Origin: Symbiodinium natans
Taxonomy: Eukaryota; Sar; Dinophyceae; Suessiales; Symbiodiniaceae
NCBI GenBank assembly: GCA_905221605.1
Contig: CAJNDS010000064.1
Coordinates: 136,182 to 200,181 of the forward strand
DNA: 64,000 bases
Direction of reading: 5' to 3'
The notes under the pieces are model-generated. The model saw only the letters and a program-made list of their open reading frames with translations. It did not search any database and was not told the origin of the DNA. Numbering within the stretch: position 1 is the first letter of the stretch; each line of letters opens with the position of its first letter. Of the stretch, positions 11,943 through 19,217 are shown in pieces. The position numbers and the translations under genes are program-made.

Positions 11943-12986
11943 GTTTCTGGTTTAGTTTAGGGTTTAGGGTTTAGGGTTAAGGGTAAGGTTTTCAAGGTTC
12001 AATGTTCAAGGGTTCAGGTTTCAAGGGTTCAAGGGTTTTTCAAGGTTTCAAGGGTTTCAAGGGTTCAAGGGTTCAAGGGTTCAAGGGTTAAAGGGGTTCA
12101 AGGGGTTCAGGGTTCAAGGGTTCAAGTGGTTCAAGGGGTTTCAAGGGTTTCAGGGTTCAAAGTGGTTCAAGGGGTTCAAGGGGTTCAAAGAAATGTGTTC
12201 AGGGTTTAAGGGGTTTAAGGGGTTTAAGGGGTTTAAGGGGTTTAAGGGGTTTAAGGGGTTCAAGGGGTTTAAGGGGTTCAAGGGGTTCAAGGGGTTCAAG
12301 GGGTTCAAGGGGTTCAAGGGGTTCAAGGGGTTCAAGGGGTTCAAGGGGTTCAAGGGGTTCAAGGGTTTCAGGGTTTCAGGGTTTCAGGGTTTCAGGGTTT
12401 CAGGGTTTCAGGGTTTCAGGGTTTCAGGGTTTCAGGGTTTCAGGGTTTCAGGGTTTCAGGGTTTAAGGGTTTAAGGGTTTAAGGGTTTGAGGGTTTAAGG
12501 GTATAAGGGTATAAGGGTATAAGGGTATAAGGGTATAAGGGTATAAGGGTATAAGGGTATAAGGGTTTAAGGGTTTAAGGGTTTAAGGGTTTAAGGGTTT
12601 AAGGGTTTAAGGGTTTAAGGGTTTAAGGGTTTAAGGGTTTAAGGGTTTACGGGTTTAAGGGTTTAAGGGTTTAAGGGTTTAAGGGTTTAAGGGTTTAAGG
12701 GTTTAAGGGTTTAAGGGTTTAAGGGTTTAAGGGTTTAAGGGTTTAAGTGTTTAAGGGTTTAAGGGTTTAAGGGTTTAAGGGTTTAAGGGTTTAAGGGTTT
12801 AAGGGTTTAAGGGTTTAAGGGTTTAAGGGTTTAAGGGTTTAAGGGTTTAAGGGTTTAAGGGGTTAAGGGTTTAAGGGTTTAAGGGTTTAAGGGTTTAAGG
12901 GTTTAAGGGTTTAAGGGTTTAAGGGTTTAAGGGTTTAAGGGTTTAAGGGTTTAAGGGTTTAGGGTTTAGGGTTTAGGGTTTAGGGT
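11943..12986 (+). repeat. Block-organised telomere-variant array
   Basis: After a short TTTAGGG stretch (about 11950-11980) the sequence becomes irregular TTCAAGGG to about 12190. Homogeneous blocks follow: TTTAAGGGG and then TTCAAGGGG 9-mers (about 12195-12362), TTTCAGGG 8-mers (about 12363-12462), TATAAGGG 8-mers (about 12498-12567), then about 390 bp of TTTAAGGG (to 12958). It closes with four true TTTAGGG 7-mers (12959-12986). The 9-mers create a repetitive Gly-Phe-Lys frame and, on the other strand, an Asn-Pro-Leu frame, neither of which is a gene. Confidence 0.95.
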
Positions 12987-13540
12987 GTCTCAATGAGTGG
13001 GCGCGCTGGTGCTGAAAGCACCCAGGCGCGCGCCCCGACTTGCATAAGCCCACCCCCGCTGGTGCTCCACCCTCGCCTTAACCTTTACGGGTTTAGGGTT
13101 CTTTTTGAACTCTGATCGTGCTTTTGTTATTTTTCTCGTGTCCATTGGCTGGGTTAAAAGCTCGGCATCGATGCAGATCAACTACCCTGAAGTTGCAGCC
13201 CTTAGGCGTTGCAAGGGAGATATCTATCAATCGAGGGCTGCTGGAGGTTTGGGCTTGGGGCTGGCTGCCGCCTTCGCCCTCGGCGATGCTGCGTGCTGGG
13301 CGGGGGTTTGGAAAACTTGCTTGGAAGGGCGTGAAATCAAAGGTTTGGGCTTTCGCCATTTCTAATGTTGGGCTTAGACGTCCATCATTCGAGGGCTTCT
13401 GGGAGGGCCAAAAAGTCAAAGGGGGGTCGGAGTTTTGAGCAAGCAGGGTCTCCCAACACTAAATTGCTTCCAAAATAAGAAAAGGTCGCCGGGGTCCGGT
13501 GACCCTTTGAAGGTCCCTTAGAAAAGCTCTTGAAGAGGCC
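12987..13540. other. Unique GC-rich spacer
   Basis: Short overlapping frames occur on both strands (the longest is 108 codons, minus strand, 13093-13419), without a domain. A lone TTTAGGGTT occurs at about 13090. No RNA gene was recognised. Confidence 0.4.
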
Positions 13541-13549
13541 AGATAAGGG

Positions 13550-13925
13550 CCTCCCAGCGGGGCCTCTCAGGCAGGGGCTTCCCAGGCAGGGGCCACCCAG
13601 ACAAGGGGCCCAGCAGGGGCCTCCCAGACAGGGGTCTTAGGCAGGGGCCGCCCAAGGCAGGGCCTCCCAGACAGGGCCCAGGCAGGGCCTCCCAGGAGGG
13701 CCTCGCAGGCAGGGGCCCTCCAGGCAAGGCCGTCCCAAACAAAGCCTCGTAGGAAGGGGCAGGGCCTCCCAGGCACGGGCTTCAGGGGCCTGCCAGGCAG
13801 GGGCCTGCAGGGCGCCTAAACAAAGCCTCGCACCACACAGAGGGGCCTCCCAGGCAGAGGCCTCCCAGAGCGGGCCTTCCAGGTAGGGGCTTGCCAGGGG
13901 CCTCCGGCAGGCCTCCTAGGAGCTG
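13550..13925. repeat. CAGGCAGGGGCCTCCC minisatellite
   Basis: Irregular tandem copies of a 15-30 bp unit built from GGGGCCTCCCAGGCAG. The unit is partly palindromic (GGGGCC/GGCCTCCC). Confidence 0.8.
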
Positions 13926-14206
13926 GGCTGCCTGCCTGGAGTCCACGAAAAACGACCACGGCTGGAGGTGGGGCTCCTCTGGGAGGGGCCCTGAGAGACC
14001 TCACAAAAGGAGGTTGCTGCGTTTTACCTCAAGGTTTGGGGTATCTCATTCTAGGGCAACCTGACGGGTTTCTCGCCAGCGACCTGCCGGGTCCACCGCG
14101 CAGCCTGCAGCTGCCTGCGGGACTGGAGCTCCGTCGCTCTGGCTCCGGAGCTACCTCGCCTGCCGGCTTCGGTGCGTTCGCCCTGCTCGACGGCCCCGGG
14201 CTCACT

Positions 14207-14233
14207 CAGTTTAGGGTTTAGGGTTTAGGGTTT
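14207..14233 (+). repeat. Short interstitial TTTAGGG run
   Basis: About four TTTAGGG units between unique sequence on both sides. Confidence 0.9.
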
Positions 14234-14277
14234 AATAATAGAAAAGCCAAGAAAAGCTATTCTTATTTGAGTCCTGA

Positions 14278-14377
14278 TATAGAGAGAAATAGAGAGAAAT
14301 AGAGAGAAATAGAGAGAAATAGAGAGAAATAGAGAGAAATAGAGAGAAATAGAGAGAGATAGAGAGAAATAGAGAGA
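14278..14377 (+). repeat. 10-bp AGAGAGAAAT tandem repeat
   Basis: About ten copies of AGAGAGAAAT with one variant (AGAGAGAGAT near 14350). It is followed by a CACTGCACTG run at 14444-14478. Confidence 0.95.
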
Positions 14378-14506
14378 CCAGAGCAGAGGACGAGGAAAGG
14401 AAGAGGAGGAGCCTTGCAGCTGAGCCATGCCATGCTGGACTGCACATTGCACACTGCACTGCACTGCACTGCACTGCACACTTTTTCAATTCTTGGCTCA
14501 ACTCCA

Positions 14507-15003
14507 TCAGCTCCACTGGGTGAGACTGCTTGTATAGCCAGCTGATGCTCTCTCACGACGTTCCTGGTCCCTTTTCTCCTGCCTCCTCCTCTGCCTGATT
14601 TCCTTGTCTACCTGATACTTCAGGTTCCATTTCAGCCTTAAAGCTGCCTTCTTTTCCTCCTGCATTTTCCTTTTCTTCTCCTCCTTTTCCTTCCTCCTCC
14701 TTCCCCTCTGCCTTTGCTTCTTCAGCCTCTCCTGCTCCGAGGTCCTCATCCGTGTCTTCTGCTTCTTCTTCTTCTTCTGGGCTTCGGCTTTGCCTAGGGC
14801 TTGGCCTTTGTCTTTGGCTTAGCCCCTAAGGCCTTGAGAGACTTCTTTTTCTGATCCTTGGCTTGTTGCTTGGCCTTCTTGTCCTCTGCTTCTTCCACTT
14901 CAGCTATGCTGTAAGCTTCGCCGATCCCAGCAGCCAGCCAAAGCCAATCTGCCTCCAGCCCTGGTGAGCAGCTGGGGGTCGCCCATCCTCTATGGATCGA
15001 CAT
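14507..15003 (-). CDS. Lys/Arg/Glu-rich coding-like stretches, unknown
   Basis: Two minus-strand frames in different phases lie end to end. The upstream one (15003-14794) contains EVEEAEDKKAKQQAKDQKKK and ends in a Lys/Ala-rich tail. The downstream one (14749-14507) starts MRTSEQERLKKQRQRGRRRK and continues as a highly charged helix, probably coiled coil. The two could be exons of one basic, nucleolar-type protein, or a low-complexity GAG/AAG-rich tract that happens to be open. No named domain is present, and no splice junction joining them could be fixed. The upstream frame begins inside a tRNA-like repeat. Confidence 0.3.
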
Positions 15004-15004
15004 G

Positions 15005-15085
15005 CTTGTGAGCCAGAAATGTTACCTGACAGCAGGGGGAATTGAACCATCGAGAGAGATGAACAAACCACTTGGCCACACATAG
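15005..15085 (-). mobile_element. SINE-like fragment with tRNA A-box and B-box
   Basis: On the minus strand TGGCCAAGTGG (15078-15068) fits the tRNA A-box, and GGTTCAATTCC (15048-15038) fits the B-box. The spacing between them is only 19 nt and the T-stem does not pair, so this is not a functional tRNA. It looks like a tRNA-derived retroposon head or a deleted tRNA relic. There is no poly-A tail or target-site duplication that I can identify. Confidence 0.4.
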
Positions 15086-15099
15086 GCCTGAAAAGAAGG

Positions 15100-15229
15100 G
15101 GGGGAAGGAAGGCCTCCCCCCCTCGCCCCCCTCCCCCCCCCCCCCCCTCCCCCCCCCCCCCCCCTCCCCCCCCTCCCCCCCTCCCCCCCCCCCCCTCCCC
15201 CCCCTCCCCCCCCCTCCCTCCCTCCCTCG
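15100..15229. repeat. Poly-C/CCCT tract
   Basis: C runs with scattered T, ending in CCCTCCCTCCCTCG immediately before a TTTAGGG run. The same C-tract then TTTAGGG order occurs at 11.69-11.98 kb. Confidence 0.95.
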
Positions 15230-15343
15230 TTTAGGGTTTAGGGTTTAGGGTTTAGGGTTTAGGGTTTAGGGTTTAGGGTTTAGGGTTTAGGGTTTAGGGT
15301 TTAGGGTTTAGGGTTTAGGGTTTAGGGTTTAGGGTTTAGGGTT
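15230..15343 (+). repeat. Interstitial TTTAGGG array
   Basis: About sixteen uninterrupted TTTAGGG units, ending TTTGGGGTGTAGC. The last three units are the first bases shared with unit B after the assembly gap. Confidence 0.98.
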
Positions 15344-15721
15344 TGGGGTGTAGCATTGGTCAGCTGAACGCAAGAGTGTGAAGACATGCCCACCACGAGG
15401 CCACCCAAACAATACTCATCACGAAACCCAACCGGAGCCAGCCGAAGCCAAGCCAGCCATTCAAATTTCACATATCGAACATGTTCAAAGCACACTAAGA
15501 TAGAACACTGCGAATGCTTGGGACATTTGCGAGTCGTGAACTCTTGCCGAACTTGAGGCGAGCTGTTGGCGATTTCTTGGGGGGTCACTTGAGGCGACTC
15601 CAGCCAGGCGACTCTCCTCAGGGGTGTGCCTGGCAGGCTCTGCAGCCCAGCAGAGCCTGTCTCGCTGAGCGCTCGACTGCGCCCGCCTACCCCAACAGAG
15701 GTGAGAGGGGTGGCGGGCGGG

Positions 15722-15861
15722 TTTAGGGTTTAGGGTTTAGGGTTTAGGGTTTAGGGTTTAGGGTTTAGGGTTTAGGGTTTAGGGTTTAGGGTTTAGGGTT
15801 TAGGGTTTAGGGTTTAGGGTTTAGGGTTTAGGGTTTAGGGTTTAGGGTTTAGGGTTTAGGG
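15722..15861 (+). repeat. Interstitial TTTAGGG array, 20 units
   Basis: 140 bp of perfect TTTAGGG, bounded by GGCGGGCGGG on the left and CGCGGAGCTG on the right. It lies about 345 bp upstream of the first ATG of the broken gene. Confidence 0.98.
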
Positions 15862-16205
15862 CGCGGAGCTGCAGTTTGTATTCAGGAAAGGAGTTGGTGT
15901 TGAAGGAAAAGGGGTCAATGTACCCGTTAACTATATGGCTCAAGATGGGCTTGAACAGGAAGCCACAAGTTCAAAAAGTTCTTAGGGTTTGTTAAGGGTG
16001 TGGATTCCTTCCCCCTTTCTTTCCCCCCTGGGTTGCTCTTATCCGTGTTCTGGTTTGTTTCTTGGTTCGATCTGGGGAAGATAAGTTCTGGGCGATCAGT
16101 GGAGTTGGTTTCTTTCCTTCCTTGGTTGTCCCCCCGTAGGTTATGAGCCCAAATTAGGTTCCCTGCGGTTGAGTGTTCTCTTACGGTTTTTGGGACCAAG
16201 AAGCA

Positions 16206-17075
16206 ATGCCTTCTCCCAAGCGATGGCTCCAGCCTTCCTCGGACGGTGGAAAGAATGGTGGAGCTGGAAGTGGTGCAGCTGAGTCTCTGGGTGAAAGGGC
16301 GGCGCTGGAAGAGGTAATGTCTGGCGCTGAAGAACATCTGGAGGAAGCCTCGGTTGCAGAAGGCCCCAATGAGGGTATGAATCCCAACGCGGATATGGTT
16401 AGCAATGCTGAAGCTGAAGGACGAGCTGTTTCTGTATCGCCAAAGCCTGGGGAAAAAAGGAACTGGGACGCGACTGGCGGTATAGACCGTGAACTGGAGG
16501 TGACTGTTTTACGCGTGTTGCAAAGGCATGGGTATCAGCCGTCGACTTCAACTTCGGGCCGAATGGTGGATCAAGGGTCTCAGACCAATCTGAGTGGAGA
16601 AGTGCTGCAAGCTTCCAGGAGACCTCTGAACAAGATTAAAGGGGATCCCTCGGTGAGTTCCCTGTGTGGTGGAAGAGGTTATGAACAGAAGGGCGCGGAC
16701 AGCTTTGAAGCTGCACCAACTGCTGAATACGCCATTGGGGAGGAGGAGATCTTACAGATGGAGGCTGAAAGGTTGCGCCAGTTGTCAGAAGAAGCGGATG
16801 AGATGCGTCAAGTCTCTGAAATGGATGGTTTTCGGAAAGATGAGCATCTGATTCAAGCGTGTGATGGGACAACTTGGGAATGGCACTTCCACGAAGATGG
16901 GAGACAGTATTACTACTGCCTGGATACGCAGGAAAGCAAGTGGACGTTGCCGGCTGTAGGTGAAAAGATGAGAAGTGACGAGGTGGTTGGGTCTCCTTCG
17001 GGCAATGAGCTGGTGCACTGGGTCCTTCATCGTCTACTCCGACGCCTGAGTCTACGGAATGGAAGCACTTTCTGA
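16206..17075 (+). CDS. Segment 1: WW-domain N-terminal part, copy A
   Basis: The 289-codon frame starts at an ATG (16206). An in-frame GTG lies 33 bases upstream, but ATG is preferred in a eukaryote. The N-terminus MPSPKRWLQ leads into a low-complexity Ala/Glu/Gly region. A charged helix at about residues 179-205 (ILQMEAERLRQLSEEADEMR) is likely coiled coil. Residues about 220-249 form a WW domain: first Trp in TWEWHF, then DGRQYYY, then ESKWTLP with the second Trp and the Pro. WW domains bind proline-rich ligands and are common in splicing and mRNA-processing factors. Coding sense probably leaves this phase near 17008, where another phase continues with GALGPSSSTPTPEST, so the last 20 or so residues are unlikely to be native. 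Confidence 0.65.
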   Translation: MPSPKRWLQPSSDGGKNGGAGSGAAESLGERAALEEVMSGAEEHLEEASVAEGPNEGMNPNADMVSNAEAEGRAVSVSPKPGEKRNWDATGGIDRELEVTVLRVLQRHGYQPSTSTSGRMVDQGSQTNLSGEVLQASRRPLNKIKGDPSVSSLCGGRGYEQKGADSFEAAPTAEYAIGEEEILQMEAERLRQLSEEADEMRQVSEMDGFRKDEHLIQACDGTTWEWHFHEDGRQYYYCLDTQESKWTLPAVGEKMRSDEVVGSPSGNELVHWVLHRLLRRLSLRNGSTF

Positions 17076-18321
17076 GGGTGTTGCAGCGGTGGAATCTGTG
17101 GATCCAGAGGACAAAATGCCCAATGCGGAGGTGGGAACTGTGTCGGCTGCGGAAGAGCGAGTGGTGGATGTGGTACCTGTCGTTCAGGAAGGTGGTCCTG
17201 GAGATCTGGACGACGGAGGGAAAAAGTTGTGCGTTACGACTGAGGAGGTCTCTTCGTTTGGCGCCAAGAATCCTGCCATTCAAGGGAAAAATGAAGCTTC
17301 TGAAGTAGCTGGAGACACGGTTGATCTGAAGGATGAGGCCTGGAGCGTCAATGAAGCGCGGGCCAATGTGCCAGATAGTACCTGGAGTGCAGAGAAGGCA
17401 CGGGTTGAGGCGCATATGGTGTCATGTTCCGCGGATGACTGCAACAAATGGGGCGCAGGTCTCCGTAGCAGCCGACGATGGAGGTTCACAGGTGGACGCA
17501 CTGGTGCGGAGCCAATGTGGCAGCTGTGGCCAGCGATGGTGGTGATTCTCTTTTGGAAACCATGGAGCCAAAGGAGCCTGCGGTGGAAGAAAATGCGCCT
17601 ACCGCGGATGATCAATCAAACAGCCCTGCTGTGGAAGAAAAATTTGCCTGCTGCAGAAGGTTTGACAAAGGACTCCAATGGTGGGTCCACTCCCAGGAAG
17701 GGGGAAGTATTGCCGTCTGAAAGCTTGCCGGAAGTCGACACCGAGCGAACTGTAACAGATGAGGCAAAGCCATTGGCTGGAAAAGAGGATGGTCCTGAAC
17801 CCCTTGAGCACAAGGTTGTGGGACTCGTGCAGGAGCAGGACAAGCAGCTTGGCCCAAAGGTGGAAGCAAGGGATGTTCCAGGAGCCGATGACAAGGAGAT
17901 GGTTTCTGAAGAACAAACAAAGGAAGTGCCCAATGAGGGAGCCTTGGTGACACCTGGGAAGCATTGTTATCAAGCGGGAGATATGATTACTGGTCTGGTG
18001 CGCTGCATCAATGTATATGGAGCCTTTTTGGACCATGGTGATCTGAATGCGCTGATTCCTGCAGAAGGGAAAAATACACCTTCTTTCAAAATTGGTGACA
18101 CTGTCTGCGCGACAGTGAAGAGGGTGGAAGATGATGGCACTGTGATCTTAGATTCCTACCTGGTTTTTGAAGAGGACGAGGAGGACTCTTCTCCAGCGCA
18201 GCGCAAATGGAAAGACGGCGGCTGGGATACGTGGTGGGAAGATTCATGGTGTGCTGGTCAATGGTACCAAGATTCCAACGGTCAATGGGACTGGAAATGG
18301 GAAGAAAGGGCAATCCGATGA
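17059..18321 (+). CDS. Segment 2: acidic linker and S1 RNA-binding domain, copy A
   Basis: 420 codons. Residues 1-130 and 195-300 are acidic and disordered-looking. Residues about 130-195 are basic and Trp-rich, and look out of phase: the neighbouring phases read NGAQVSVAADDGGSQVDALV and then GANVAAVASDGGDSLLETM there, restoring the acidic character. Residues 302-367 match the S1 fold: a GDMITGLV strand, then NVYGAFLDHG, the conserved Gly-Ala-Phe segment, then FKIGDTVCATVKRVEDDG and a final VILDS strand. S1 domains bind single-stranded RNA. A Trp-rich stretch (residues 384-414, several W/WW pairs spaced like a degenerate WW domain) follows. The native phase probably changes again near 18300. 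Confidence 0.6.
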   Translation: MEALSEGVAAVESVDPEDKMPNAEVGTVSAAEERVVDVVPVVQEGGPGDLDDGGKKLCVTTEEVSSFGAKNPAIQGKNEASEVAGDTVDLKDEAWSVNEARANVPDSTWSAEKARVEAHMVSCSADDCNKWGAGLRSSRRWRFTGGRTGAEPMWQLWPAMVVILFWKPWSQRSLRWKKMRLPRMINQTALLWKKNLPAAEGLTKDSNGGSTPRKGEVLPSESLPEVDTERTVTDEAKPLAGKEDGPEPLEHKVVGLVQEQDKQLGPKVEARDVPGADDKEMVSEEQTKEVPNEGALVTPGKHCYQAGDMITGLVRCINVYGAFLDHGDLNALIPAEGKNTPSFKIGDTVCATVKRVEDDGTVILDSYLVFEEDEEDSSPAQRKWKDGGWDTWWEDSWCAGQWYQDSNGQWDWKWEERAIR

Positions 18322-18649
18322 GTGGTTTGCTGATCAGGGGTTATCCTCAGAAGAACAAAAGGAAAGGCAACTCTATGGAGAAAAGATCTATAGAGCTCTT
18401 CTGGAGGATGAAAAAGCTGATAAGGCCTATTTGGGCAAAATCACTGGGATGTTGCTGAGTCGTCCAATAGACGAGGTTATGGAGTGTGTCGCAGATCATG
18501 CATTCCTGAACAATGAAGCTCGGCGCGCATACGGCATCTTGCAAAGTGATGGTTGGAAGCCCGATGGTGCAGAATGTGCAGGCTTGGAAAAAACAACCAC
18601 CTTTTCCCGGAAGCAGTACCACAACCGCGCTCTACGAACTGGCACGTAA
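18167..18649 (+). CDS. Segment 3: MLLE (PABC-type) domain, copy A
   Basis: Coding sense in this phase runs from about 18300. Residues 62-124 (about 18350-18538) resemble the C-terminal domain of poly(A)-binding protein. It opens with a helix QKERQLYGEKIYRALLE, followed by the signature KITGMLL (18437-18457) and then helices IDEVMECVADHAFL and ARRAYGIL. In poly(A)-binding protein and UBR5 this fold binds PAM2 peptides of translation and deadenylation factors. The signature's usual final acid (MLLE) is Ser here. The region before residue 45 is shadow of segment 2. Confidence 0.6.
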   Translation: MKRTRRTLLQRSANGKTAAGIRGGKIHGVLVNGTKIPTVNGTGNGKKGQSDEWFADQGLSSEEQKERQLYGEKIYRALLEDEKADKAYLGKITGMLLSRPIDEVMECVADHAFLNNEARRAYGILQSDGWKPDGAECAGLEKTTTFSRKQYHNRALRTGT

Positions 18650-19217
18650 GAAAAGGAGATATAGTGGACCAGTCGTAGGTGAAGCGGTGGCAATGTTGCT
18701 AAGCCAAGGCAAAGATGAACTTTGGAATGCGCTTTGGCTGGATACCAAGCGGTTTTTGCAGGAGCTTGATGGTGCAGTTGAATCTATGAGTAAGAGGGAA
18801 AACAAGCCAATGGAAGCCTACATGGATCCGGATCAGTATAGAAAGGCTCACATGACGCCAAGAACTGTGTCACCAGGGTACAGCAAGCTGTGCAAATTCT
18901 TCAATCAGGGAAGGTGTCGCAATGGAGACGAGTGTTCCTATGAACATCGTCGTTATGGTGAAGGTTGGCCAGGAGGAGGACCAACTGAGCCAAAGAACAG
19001 CCAAAAAGCTGGAGACGAGGATGGGGACATTGGTGACCCTCCTACAGATGAAGGCACAGTTGATGAGGCACAGCAGGAGCGGGAGGATTCAGCCTTCAGA
19101 GCCAAGTACAACTTTGGTAAAGGTGCATCAAAGGGTGAGCCTGTGTCAGTCGAGTCAAAGAGGCAGATGTGTCTGTATTACAACCAAGGAGGTTGTAAAT
19201 TTGGAAAATCCTGCTGA
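18513..19217 (+). CDS. Segment 4: MLLE-like repeat and two CCCH zinc fingers, copy A
   Basis: Coding sense in this phase begins at about 18590. Residues 56-92 (GEAVAMLLSQGKDELWNAL and onward) look like the second half of another MLLE domain. Finger 1 is intact: C127-X7-C135-X5-C141-X3-H145. Finger 2 has C220-X7-C228-X5-C234, and the frame stops (TGA, 19215-19217) straight after the third Cys. Reading on in phase, the position of the zinc-binding His is Arg (CGC). CCCH fingers bind AU- or U-rich single-stranded RNA. The linker between the fingers is acidic and Gly/Pro-rich. Confidence 0.6.
   Translation: MKLGAHTASCKVMVGSPMVQNVQAWKKQPPFPGSSTTTALYELARKKRRYSGPVVGEAVAMLLSQGKDELWNALWLDTKRFLQELDGAVESMSKRENKPMEAYMDPDQYRKAHMTPRTVSPGYSKLCKFFNQGRCRNGDECSYEHRRYGEGWPGGGPTEPKNSQKAGDEDGDIGDPPTDEGTVDEAQQEREDSAFRAKYNFGKGASKGEPVSVESKRQMCLYYNQGGCKFGKSC

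Noticed and set aside
12150-12474. Gly-Phe-Lys and Asn-Pro-Leu repeat proteins
   Set aside because: Direct translation of 9-mer telomere-variant repeats, open on both strands.
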